Part shown: in pieces, positions 16,962-24,601 of the stretch
How the letters are laid out: each line of letters opens with the position of its first letter
How positions within the stretch are numbered: the stretch's first letter is position 1
Source: Stenotrophomonas sp. 610A2
Lineage (GTDB): Bacteria; Pseudomonadota; Gammaproteobacteria; Xanthomonadales; Xanthomonadaceae
DNA length: 64,000 bases
Direction of reading: 5' to 3'
NCBI RefSeq assembly: GCF_030549615.1
Contig: NZ_CP130832.1
Coordinates: 3,596,001 to 3,660,000, forward strand
The notes under the pieces: generated by a model
Database searches by the model: none
Told to the model about the DNA's origin: nothing
Seen by the model: the letters and a program-made list of their open reading frames with translations, nothing else
Program-made: the position numbers and the translations under genes

Positions 16962-17552
16962 TCAGGCGAATTCCTGCTCGACGTAGCCGCGCACCGTGCG
17001 GAACGCGGCATTGGCGCCCTCGATGGCCACCGCTTCCTGTGCCTCGGTCATGCTGATGGTATCCATTGCAGCGGTGAATTCACGCCAATGGCGGGCTGCA
17101 CCATCCGGATGCGCCGCCAGGTGGCTGGCGCCGAAATCGGCGCCCAGGCCCAGCTTTCCAGCCAGCTTGAACAGGATGGTACCGCCCAGGTTGGAGCCTT
17201 CTGCCACATACAGCCAGCCTAACGCTGCCGGAAGATCGATGTCATCCGGGATGGCGGCAGCAGCCTCGGTCGGCACCTCCTGCTGCAGGTCACCGAGGTC
17301 GGCAACGATCTGCTGCAGGCGCTGGCGCTGTTCCAGATCCGGCAGCAGCGCGCGCAGCAACGGTGTCGCGTACAGCGCCTGGATGTCGCGGTGGAAGCGG
17401 TATTGCACGCGCACGAATTTGGCGAAGCGCTCGCGGCTGGCGAAGATGTCCTCGGACATGATGCGCTTGTCCAGGGAATCATGGGTGGTATTGGTGGCCG
17501 CCTTCAGGCGTTGGCTGCGGGTGGGTGCGGCAATGGTTTCGGTGGTGGTCAT
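16962..17552 (-). CDS. hemO: biliverdin-producing heme oxygenase (HemO/PigA type)
   Basis: 196 residues from the ATG giving MTTTETIAAPTRSQRL. It opens heme to biliverdin, CO and iron in the cytoplasm. The probable proximal heme ligand is His in NTTHDSLD (about residue 22), and LGWLYVAEGSNLGGTIL (about 120-136) is the distal-helix signature of bacterial HemO enzymes. It lies downstream of a HasR-like receptor gene and upstream of DUF454, exbB, exbD and tonB, so it most likely releases iron from imported heme. No phytochrome gene is adjacent, arguing against a BphO role in pigment synthesis. Confidence 0.93.
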   Translation of the reverse strand: MTTTETIAAPTRSQRLKAATNTTHDSLDKRIMSEDIFASRERFAKFVRVQYRFHRDIQALYATPLLRALLPDLEQRQRLQQIVADLGDLQQEVPTEAAAAIPDDIDLPAALGWLYVAEGSNLGGTILFKLAGKLGLGADFGASHLAAHPDGAARHWREFTAAMDTISMTEAQEAVAIEGANAAFRTVRGYVEQEFA

Positions 17553-17675
17553 GTCTGCAACAACGAAGCGGAGGGGGAACCGGCTGCATCTTTCGGTGCG
17601 CTGACCGGTGGTCCTGATTGAGACGTTTGCCGAGGGGCCTTCCCCCAAGCCGCCGTCACAATCTGCTGTGAGCAC

Positions 17676-17703
17676 TGATCCCGGCGCACGCGCGCCGGGA
17701 TCA
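17676..17703 (-). terminator. hairpin between receptor and heme oxygenase genes
   Basis: A 12-bp perfect stem (TGATCCCGGCGC against GCGCCGGGATCA) with a 4-nt loop, 26 bp after the receptor stop. No T-tract follows on the minus strand, so a partial terminator or mRNA 3'-end stabiliser within the operon is more likely than a full stop. It could let the receptor message exceed that of the downstream genes. Confidence 0.6.
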
Positions 17704-17729
17704 GCCTGCAGTTGATCAGGTCCTGTCGA

Positions 17730-20645
17730 TCAATAGCGGAACGTCAGCGCCATGCGCGCGGTACGGCCCGGTGCCGGCAGGATGCCCAGCGCCAGCGGGT
17801 CCAGGTAGTAACGGTCGGTGGCGTTGTCGAGGTTCACGTCGAGGTTCCACTGGTCGTTGAACGACCAGCTGGCGAACAGGTCGACGATGGTCGCCGGGCG
17901 GTACAGCTGCTGGATAGCCGACAAGCCGACATTCCATTCCTTGTCCAGCTTGCTGATCGGGCCGGCGTTGTGCACCACGCGGGTACCGAAGGTCAGCCGC
18001 TCGTCGAACAGGCGCGAACCCAGGGTCATGTTGACCGTGTAACGCGGCGGGTTCTGGGTGTTGCTGTAGGAACCCTCGAAGCCACCGTCCACGCAGTTCG
18101 GGGTGTTCTTCAGCTCCTCGATGTTGCGCTTGATGCCGTACTCGCGACGCTCGGCGGCAATATCCGGCGCACAGGTCTTGGCCTTGAAGTAGTAGTGCGC
18201 GGACAGATCGGCGAACACCTTGCCGGCGTCGTAGTTGGACTGGAACTCCACGCCCGACACCTTGAAGCGGTCGACATTGCGGATCAGGCCCGCCGACAGC
18301 GTGCGGTAGTCGCGGGTGATCAGGTCGTCCACGCGCGTATCGAAGTAAGCCAGCTTCAGTGCCAACTGGTCGCCATTGGCGAACAGGTCGCGCTTGATCG
18401 TGCTGGCGCCGATTTCCCAGCTGCCAGAACGTTCCGGCTTCAGCTCGCCGACCGGCTTGGCGGCGGTGAACAGGCCCAGCGTGGTTTCGAACAGGCTCGG
18501 CAGCTTGGTGCCTTCGGCGTACTTCAGGTAGACCATGCTGTCGTCGTCGAAGCGGTAAGTGACGCTTGCAGTCGGCGAGAACGCACTGTCGCGGCGCTTG
18601 ATCGGCTTGGACCAGGTCCAGCCCACCGGCACCATCAGATCTTCGGCGGCATCGGCGTCATAGAAGTTCCAGCCACCGATGTCGGCCACCGTGCCTTTCT
18701 TGTACGGCGAAGCCAACAGCGAGGCCTGGGTGAAGTTGCCATCGGCATCCGGGTACCAGTTCAGCAACGCGATGCGCTTGGCGCGCCACGATGGCAGGCT
18801 CGGGTCGCCATTGAGCAGTTCGGTGTAACGGTACTGGCCATCAGCCGCGAACTCGGACTCGGTAGCCAGGCGATTGCGGTCGTGCACGTTGACGCGGTTC
18901 CAGCGGCCACCGGCCATGAACTCCCAATGTTCATTGGGTTCCCACTTGATCGATGCGACCGCGCTGTATTCCTTGCGCTCGGCATTGCGCAGGAAGCGGT
19001 TGTTGACCAGATCGTCATGCATGATCGGCGAATTCGGACGGATGTCCTCGTCGCTCAGCGACAGGCCGTAGTCGAAGGTGAACAGGCCGGCGCTGGTTTC
19101 CAGCAGCGAGGTATTGCTCACGTCCAGGCCGAAGCGCTTCTGCTTCAGCGGATTGGCGTAGGCATCCTTGTAACCGGGATTGCCGCTGAAGCTCGGCGCG
19201 TCGTACCACTCCGTACGGCGGTCGAAGTACCACGGGGTGATACCGGTCAGGCTGTTGTACATCAGGCTTTCAGCGTCGGTGTACCAGGCGTTTGCACGCA
19301 GGTCGACCAGCTCGCTGTCCGGGTTGAAGCGGTAGCGCAGGCTGTAGCTGTCCATGTCGACATGGCCCGGGTCCCACTGCGGCACGCGGTCGCGGTCAAC
19401 GCGGATGATCTGCGACGCCATGATCTCGCCGGCAGTGCCTTCATAGCGGCGGTAGCCCAGCTCCAGCGTCTGCGCATCGTCAATGCGCCAGGTGCCCTTC
19501 AACAGCGCCGACTCCGAGCGCGAGGAGGTGTTGAACACTTCGGTGCGCGGCGGGTTCAGCGGCGCCAGCGTGCGGCGGGTCTGCGGGAAATCGTCGTAAC
19601 CGTGCTTGCCGCCGAAGTAGTTGCCGGTGTCACGCCAGGCATAGGCGGCGACCAGGTCGAAGCGATCCCAGCGCTGGGCCACGGCCACATTGGCGAACTG
19701 GTTGCCGGTGGCATTGCGGTCGGTGCGCGGCGCGGCGCTGTAATCGGGCACGTTGTTGGCGCTGTTGTTGGCCAGGCCGGTGCGCACGCGGATGCCACTG
19801 TTGCGGCCTTCGCGCAGCACGTCTTCGACCTTCAGCGTCTCCATCTCGACCACGCCACCAATGCCGCCAGAGGCATTTGCCTGCAGGCTCGGGCCCTTGG
19901 TGATGGTGATGTTGGAGATCAGGTCCGGATCAAGATAGGTGCGCTGCGATTGGCCGGCATAGCCGCGGTAGGTATCCATGGTGGACTGGCCACCATCGAT
20001 GATCACCGGGATGCGGCTTTGCCCCTGGATGCCACGGATGTTCACGTCCAGCGCATTGCCGACGCGCGGATCACCGGCGGTGACGCCGGCCACGCCCTTG
20101 ATGATGTCGGCGGTGGAGGTGCCACGGAAGCGCTCGATGGTCTGCTGCGGGATATAGGCTGTCGAGCCGGTGGTGCGGTAGGTATCGAGCAGGCGCGCGC
20201 TATCACTGCCCGCACCGTCGCCACCGCGTTGGTCGCCGGCCACGCTCAGCGTGCCGGTGACGACCAGATCGTCCGCGTTGGCGCCTGCCGGCAGCTTCTC
20301 AAGTGTCACCGCACCATTGCCGCTGCGGCGGGCTGCGAGGCCGGTGCCACGCAGCAGCTGCTGCAGCGCCGCGGCCGGTGCCAGCTGCCCGGATACCGGC
20401 GCGGAGGTCGCGCCATCGGCCAAGGCCGCCGCATAGGCCACCTGTACACCCGACTGGCGCATGTACTGCCCCAAGGCTGCGGCGAGCGGCTGCGCGGGGA
20501 TATCGAATTGTGCGGAGGCGCTGGCAACCGTGGCCTGCGCCATTGCGGGAATGGCTGGCGTCAGCACCGCCAGGCCGGCGGCCAGCATTGCAACGTGCAG
20601 ACGGGACAGGCGCAGGCGTGGACCGGCGCGGAAAGAACTGGGCAT
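17730..20645 (-). CDS. TonB-dependent heme/hemophore receptor with STN signalling domain (HasR-like)
   Basis: About 971 residues. A signal peptide (to about residue 38, ending AMAQA) is followed by an STN/secretin-like domain (about 45-125; FDIPAQPLAAALGQYMRQSG), a plug domain (FRGTSTADIIKGVAGV, ALDVNIRGIQGQSRIP, YRGYAGQSQRTYLDPDL) and a 22-strand barrel ending in a C-terminal aromatic residue (LTFRY). The plug wording closely follows HasR-type heme receptors. The STN domain would report occupancy to the FecR-type anti-sigma factor encoded upstream. Start at 20645 chosen for the signal peptide and an AGGA sequence upstream. The 126-bp gap to fecR (20646-20771) may hold a promoter read by the ECF sigma factor. 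Confidence 0.92.
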   Translation of the reverse strand: MPSSFRAGPRLRLSRLHVAMLAAGLAVLTPAIPAMAQATVASASAQFDIPAQPLAAALGQYMRQSGVQVAYAAALADGATSAPVSGQLAPAAALQQLLRGTGLAARRSGNGAVTLEKLPAGANADDLVVTGTLSVAGDQRGGDGAGSDSARLLDTYRTTGSTAYIPQQTIERFRGTSTADIIKGVAGVTAGDPRVGNALDVNIRGIQGQSRIPVIIDGGQSTMDTYRGYAGQSQRTYLDPDLISNITITKGPSLQANASGGIGGVVEMETLKVEDVLREGRNSGIRVRTGLANNSANNVPDYSAAPRTDRNATGNQFANVAVAQRWDRFDLVAAYAWRDTGNYFGGKHGYDDFPQTRRTLAPLNPPRTEVFNTSSRSESALLKGTWRIDDAQTLELGYRRYEGTAGEIMASQIIRVDRDRVPQWDPGHVDMDSYSLRYRFNPDSELVDLRANAWYTDAESLMYNSLTGITPWYFDRRTEWYDAPSFSGNPGYKDAYANPLKQKRFGLDVSNTSLLETSAGLFTFDYGLSLSDEDIRPNSPIMHDDLVNNRFLRNAERKEYSAVASIKWEPNEHWEFMAGGRWNRVNVHDRNRLATESEFAADGQYRYTELLNGDPSLPSWRAKRIALLNWYPDADGNFTQASLLASPYKKGTVADIGGWNFYDADAAEDLMVPVGWTWSKPIKRRDSAFSPTASVTYRFDDDSMVYLKYAEGTKLPSLFETTLGLFTAAKPVGELKPERSGSWEIGASTIKRDLFANGDQLALKLAYFDTRVDDLITRDYRTLSAGLIRNVDRFKVSGVEFQSNYDAGKVFADLSAHYYFKAKTCAPDIAAERREYGIKRNIEELKNTPNCVDGGFEGSYSNTQNPPRYTVNMTLGSRLFDERLTFGTRVVHNAGPISKLDKEWNVGLSAIQQLYRPATIVDLFASWSFNDQWNLDVNLDNATDRYYLDPLALGILPAPGRTARMALTFRY

Positions 20646-20771
20646 TGAAAATCCTGTTGTCGAAGCCGCAATGAGGCGGCGGAGGTTCGACGTACGTGGC
20701 GGCGGCTGAAGTACGGTCGGGGTTAAGACGAATGAACCGGGCAAACCCCCAAGACCAATCGTCCAGCTCAG

Positions 20772-21743
20772 CTAGCGACGCGCTGGCAGCTCGTTTTGTC
20801 GGGCCTGCACGATGGCGATGCCGAACGGCAGTCGCGTCACGCTCAAGCCACTGCCCGCAGCCAGCGCATCCAGCGCCTGCTCGGGTTGATCCAGACGCAG
20901 CGCGGCATTGATCGGCGGCAATGCCGACAGATCCCCGCGCACGAACACATGGCCCGGACGGTAACGTTGCAACTCGGCCAGCACCTGCGTAACGGCCGCG
21001 TTCTCCAGCAATAGCTCACCACGTCGCCATGCCGCGACATGATCCGGCGCCAGCCCGGCGGCGCGCTCGGCAACGCCGCCCTTGCCCCACCCCGCAGCCT
21101 GACCGGCCTGCAGGTACATCCAGCCCTGGTCCGGACGCGCCGCAACCCGCACGCGGCCCTGCTCCACTGCGGTGTCGACACGATCGCCATCGCGGCTGAC
21201 CACGAACGCGGTGGAAATGTCTTCCACCACGCCGTCGCCAACGGTGATGCGGAAAGGCGCATCGGCCTGCGGCACAACCTCGAACCAGGCACGTCCGCGC
21301 AACAGTTCGATGCGCCGCGTGGCCTCGCCGTAATGCACGGCAATCGCAGCGCCTGCATCCAGCACCGCGGTTGAGCCGTCCGGCAGGCTGACATGGCGGA
21401 TGGCCACATCCGAGCGGTAATCGGCGCGCATGCGCAGCGCCATTTCGGGGGCGGACATCACCCCACAGAACAATGCCAGCACCGCCACCGCGGCCAACCA
21501 GCGGCGTTGCGTGCGCCGCACCGGCCGCTGCACTACCACCGTGGTCTGCGGGCGGGCAGCGAGGCTGCGCCAGAGCACGCGTTCATGTTCAAACGCATGG
21601 CGGTGCCCGGGCTGCGACAACCACTGCTCGAATGCCTGCATATCGGGCTCGCCCATGGTTCCCGATGCCAACCGCAGCAGCCAGTCGCGCGCCTGCTGCG
21701 CAACGGGATTCTCGGGCTGGACGGAAGATGACGGCGGGCGCAT
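20772..21743 (-). CDS. FecR-family anti-sigma factor
   Basis: 323 residues. The cytoplasmic N-terminus carries a DUF4880-like segment (ARDWLLRLASGTMGEPDMQAF, HRHAFEHERVLWRSL); one membrane helix lies at about 83-101; the periplasmic FecR domain follows (LPDGSTAVLDAGAAIAVHY, ELLRGRAWFEV), and the C-terminus resembles an STN-like receptor-interaction domain (LRLDQPEQALDALAAGSGL). It would hold the upstream sigma factor inactive until the receptor binds heme. It begins 87 bp after the sigma gene stop, same strand. Confidence 0.93.
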   Translation of the reverse strand: MRPPSSSVQPENPVAQQARDWLLRLASGTMGEPDMQAFEQWLSQPGHRHAFEHERVLWRSLAARPQTTVVVQRPVRRTQRRWLAAVAVLALFCGVMSAPEMALRMRADYRSDVAIRHVSLPDGSTAVLDAGAAIAVHYGEATRRIELLRGRAWFEVVPQADAPFRITVGDGVVEDISTAFVVSRDGDRVDTAVEQGRVRVAARPDQGWMYLQAGQAAGWGKGGVAERAAGLAPDHVAAWRRGELLLENAAVTQVLAELQRYRPGHVFVRGDLSALPPINAALRLDQPEQALDALAAGSGLSVTRLPFGIAIVQARQNELPARR

Positions 21744-21830
21744 GGGCTGGCTCAGGTGATTACGGTGGTAATGGGTATGGACGGATACAAGACGACTGGC
21801 AGCGTCGCATCCCCAAGGGAAACTGCAACG

Positions 21831-22331
21831 CTAGTCGCCGCTACGCGCCCAGGCCAGGCGCTGCAGGGCCAGCCGCAGGTGATTCTCGACGGTGGTCACG
21901 GACACCCCCATGCGCCGCGCCACTTCTGGCTGGGTCAGCCCCTGCAGGCGGTTGAGGTGGAACATGCTGCGGGTCGGCTCCGGCAGGTGCTCGGCGGCTT
22001 CCAGCACCCGCGCCAGCTCGTCCTGGGCCATTACCTGCTCCTCGGTGGACAGCACCTCGTCCGGGCCCCACAGGTAATTCTCGGCCTGCAGGCGCAGCCG
22101 ACGGGTGCGTTCACGACCGTGGTCGGTGGCCAGGTTGCTGGCCAGCCGGTACAGGTAGGCACGCGGATTGCCGATCACCGGCTCATTGCCGACCCCACGG
22201 ACCTTGAACCACACGCCCTGGATGACGTCGTCGGCACCGCCGTCCGTGCCGAGGATCTGGCGCACCAGACGCAGCAAGGCCGGGCGTTCGCGGATCAGCA
22301 GTTCGGTCAAAGTGGTGGCGTTGCTGGACAT
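21831..22331 (-). CDS. ECF RNA polymerase sigma factor (FecI/HasI type)
   Basis: 166 residues from MSSNATTLTELL; the frame is open 28 codons further upstream but would run into the Fur box. Region 2 (LRLVRQILGTDGGADDVIQGVWFKV, with NPRAYLYRLASNLATDH) and region 4 (LPEPTRSMFHLNRLQGLTQPEVARRMGVSV, a helix-turn-helix) are both clear. It is the first gene of the heme module and is followed by its anti-sigma factor and receptor. A Fur-box-like sequence 64 bp upstream predicts iron repression. Confidence 0.93.
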   Translation of the reverse strand: MSSNATTLTELLIRERPALLRLVRQILGTDGGADDVIQGVWFKVRGVGNEPVIGNPRAYLYRLASNLATDHGRERTRRLRLQAENYLWGPDEVLSTEEQVMAQDELARVLEAAEHLPEPTRSMFHLNRLQGLTQPEVARRMGVSVTTVENHLRLALQRLAWARSGD

Positions 22332-22394
22332 GGGGGCTGTGAAGGCAAGGCAGGCCGCCTGCGTCTGGCGGCCTTGGGCGGACAAGGATATCCG

Positions 22395-22413
22395 CATAAT
22401 GATAATGGTTCTC
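22395..22413 (-). promoter_or_regulatory. Fur box upstream of the ECF sigma gene
   Basis: On the minus strand the 19 bases GAGAACCATTATCATTATG match the classical Fur consensus GATAATGATAATCATTATC at 14 of 19 positions (my count). It lies 64 bp upstream of the chosen sigma-factor start, where repression by Fur-Fe2+ would be expected. Confidence 0.8.
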
Positions 22414-22546
22414 ATATGTATTGCGCGACAGTGTGTTCCCCGCGCCCGCCCGTGACCCGTCAGCCAGCCGGGGTTTGGTGCGCCGCAATAGTGGTGCGCG
22501 TAGAATGGAGCTCTTTTTCAACCAACAACGATTCGGAGTCAGCGCA

Positions 22547-23092
22547 ATGAGCCTGAAATTGGTCTCGCCGGGCAAGAACCCGCCGGAAGAAATCAACGTC
22601 ATCGTCGAGATCCCGAAGGATTCGGAGCCGGTGAAGTACGAAATGGACAAGGAAAGCGGCGCGATGTTCGTCGATCGCATCCTGTCCACGCCGATGCGCT
22701 ACCCCTGCAACTACGGCTTCGTGCCGCAGACCCTGTGCGGCGATGGCGACCCGGCCGACGTGCTGGTGGTGCTGCCGCTGCCGCTGGTCCCGGGCTCGGT
22801 TGTGCGCTGCCGTCCGGTCGGCGTGCTGAAGATGAGCGACGAAGCTGGCAGCGACGAGAAGATCCTGGCCGTGCCGGTCGCCAAGATCTTCAGCGGCTAC
22901 GCCCACGTCGAAGACATCGCCCAGGTGTCCAGCCACTGGCTGGAGCGCATCGGCCACTTCTTCGAGCACTACAAGGACCTGGAAAAGGGCAAGTGGGTCA
23001 AGATCGAAGGCTGGGGCGACGCCGCCGAAGCCAAGCGCATCCTCAGCGAGGCGCACAAGACCTACCTCGCCACCCAGGAACAGGACGTCTGA
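22547..23092 (+). CDS. ppa: inorganic pyrophosphatase
   Basis: 181 residues from the ATG preceded by GGAG at 22535. Soluble family I pyrophosphatase of the cytoplasm, hydrolysing PPi to two phosphates with Mg2+. The signature is present: MFVDRILSTPMRYPCNYGFVP (about 44-64), and the metal-binding acid motif GDGDPADVLVVLPLPL (about 69-84); later KIFSGYAHVEDIAQVSSHW. The sequence upstream in frame is not conserved. It is divergent from the heme sigma gene. A strong terminator follows at 23192. Together with pfp and hppA it is the third PPi enzyme in 15 kb. Confidence 0.97.
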   Translation: MSLKLVSPGKNPPEEINVIVEIPKDSEPVKYEMDKESGAMFVDRILSTPMRYPCNYGFVPQTLCGDGDPADVLVVLPLPLVPGSVVRCRPVGVLKMSDEAGSDEKILAVPVAKIFSGYAHVEDIAQVSSHWLERIGHFFEHYKDLEKGKWVKIEGWGDAAEAKRILSEAHKTYLATQEQDV

Positions 23093-23191
23093 TTGCGCCG
23101 GCGCAGGGTCGTAACACGGGCCCTGCGTAGCGACAACCATCACGTTTTCCTTGCAGAGGGCATGACCCTTTGCCAGCGAGCAGCTACATTG

Positions 23192-23220
23192 ACAGGCCGG
23201 TTTCCGGCCTGTTTTTTGTT
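23192..23220 (+). terminator. factor-independent terminator after ppa
   Basis: 9-bp perfect stem ACAGGCCGG/CCGGCCTGT with a TTT loop followed by TTTTTGTT. It lies 100 bp after the ppa stop and 33 bp before the HDOD gene start. Confidence 0.85.
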
Positions 23221-23252
23221 CGGATTTTGCGTTTTTTCCAAGGGGAAGTGTC

Positions 23253-24368
23253 TTGCGAATCCTGTTAGTCGGCGGCGAAGCCAGTCTGTCGGCCGAGCTG
23301 CTTGAGTACATCGGCGACCTCGGCGACGAGTGGGAAGTGGAGTCGGCCCCGGACGGCAGCGCCGCCATCGTGGCAGTGTCTTCCGCCACGATCGATGCGG
23401 TCATCGTTGCCCCGGTACTGCCCGACCTCGCCCCGGCGACCCTGCTCGGCCAGATCCGGACGCTGCGCCCGGAAACCATCCGCATCGCACTGATCGACGG
23501 CGACAACAGCCAGCGGGTGCCATCGGCCCGCATCATCGGCGTGGCCCACCGCTTCCTGCCGCTGCCGCTGCCACCCGAAGTCCTGCTCGAAGCCCTGACC
23601 AGCCTGGAGGAACTGCGCGAGCTGCTGGACAGCCCGCGCCTGCGCCAGGCCATCGGTCGCATCGAGAAGCTGCCCTCGCCGCCCCACCTCTACCTCAGCC
23701 TGATGCATGCACTGGAGGAAGACGAGGACAGCAACGCGGCGGAAATCGCCAAGCTGGTTGCCGCCGATCCGGCCATCGCCGCCAAGGTGCTGCAGCTGTC
23801 CAACTCGGCCTTCTTCAACAATGGCCGCGCCATCTCCGACCTGCGCGGCGCGGTTACCCGCCTGGGCATGGCCACCCTGCGCGACCTGGTGCTGGCCAGC
23901 GAAGTCTTCGCCCTGCCCGGCATGTCCGGACCCGATCGCGCGGCGATGCAGTCACGCTCACTGCTGGCCTCGCGGCTGGCGGCGAAGATGCTGCCAGCGG
24001 CCAGCGCCGAGCTGGGCTCCACCGCCGCACTGCTGGCCGACATCGGCCTGCTGCTGCCCGGCGTGCGCGACGAGCGCCAGCCCGCTGCTGCCGACGACTC
24101 CCGCCCCGGCCATGCCGAAGCAGGCGCCTATCTGATGGGCCTGTGGGGCCTGCCGATGCCGATCATCGAAGCGGTCGCCTTCCAGCTGCAGCCCGGCCGT
24201 TCAAATGTGCGCAGCTTCTGGGTGGCCGGTGCCGTCCACGTTGCCACCGCGCTGGCGGCCGGCACCGAAGTCGACGAGCAATACCTGGCCAATGTCGGCG
24301 TGCTACCCAAGCTTGAGCAGTGGCGCGCGATTGCCGATGAGATGATGGGCTTGAGCGTCGACGCCTGA
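23253..24368 (+). CDS. HDOD-domain signalling protein with degenerate receiver
   Basis: 371 residues from a TTG start, with AAGGGGAAG placed 5 nt upstream; no ATG fits the N-terminus. Residues 1-120 have the order and length of a CheY-like receiver, but the phospho-acceptor Asp is replaced (DAVIVAPVLP, Ala at the end of strand 3), the acidic pair is GGE, and the conserved Lys is missing (FLPLPLPPE). Residues about 130-330 form an HDOD domain (LPSPPHLYLSLMHALEEDE, ADPAIAAKVLQLSNSAFFN, AVTRLGMATLRDLVLASEVF). HDOD proteins regulate motility, c-di-GMP and type IV pili in xanthomonads. Single gene with its own terminator. Confidence 0.88.
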   Translation: MRILLVGGEASLSAELLEYIGDLGDEWEVESAPDGSAAIVAVSSATIDAVIVAPVLPDLAPATLLGQIRTLRPETIRIALIDGDNSQRVPSARIIGVAHRFLPLPLPPEVLLEALTSLEELRELLDSPRLRQAIGRIEKLPSPPHLYLSLMHALEEDEDSNAAEIAKLVAADPAIAAKVLQLSNSAFFNNGRAISDLRGAVTRLGMATLRDLVLASEVFALPGMSGPDRAAMQSRSLLASRLAAKMLPAASAELGSTAALLADIGLLLPGVRDERQPAAADDSRPGHAEAGAYLMGLWGLPMPIIEAVAFQLQPGRSNVRSFWVAGAVHVATALAAGTEVDEQYLANVGVLPKLEQWRAIADEMMGLSVDA

Positions 24369-24407
24369 GCCAAAGACTGCGCTGCACTACAGGATCAGGA
24401 TTGAATG

Positions 24408-24432
24408 ACAACGGCCGCATCGCGGCCGTTGT
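24408..24432 (+). terminator. terminator after the HDOD gene
   Basis: 10-bp perfect stem ACAACGGCCG/CGGCCGTTGT with a 5-nt loop, then TGTTTCTG, 40 bp after the stop. Confidence 0.75.
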
Positions 24433-24545
24433 TGTTTCTGTGCGCTGAGCGCGGCGGGCATGCCTCACCTTGCAGCCCGCGCGACCTCGCTCGTTACTGG
24501 TGCGCCGTGCTTGCCTGCGCTACGCGAATGATCAAGGCACAAAGC

Positions 24546-24574
24546 AAAAAGGGTGGGCCTTGCGGCCCACCCTT
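24546..24574 (-). terminator. terminator of the TonB-receptor gene
   Basis: On the minus strand an 11-bp stem (AAGGGTGGGCC/GGCCCACCCTT) is followed by TTTTGCTTT, 28 bp past the receptor stop. Good stem and T-rich tail. Confidence 0.85.
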
Positions 24575-24601
24575 CGTCATGCATCACAGAGCTTCGATGG
24601 A

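Noticed and set aside
17712..20648. Plus-strand open frame of 978 codons
   Set aside because: Exactly opposite the HasR-like receptor gene; no recognisable domain and typical antisense composition.
20725..20750. ECF-type promoter (CGTCTT on the minus strand) before the heme receptor
   Set aside because: A CGTCTT -10-like sequence is present in the right gap, but I could not find a convincing -35 at proper spacing, so it is not listed as a feature.
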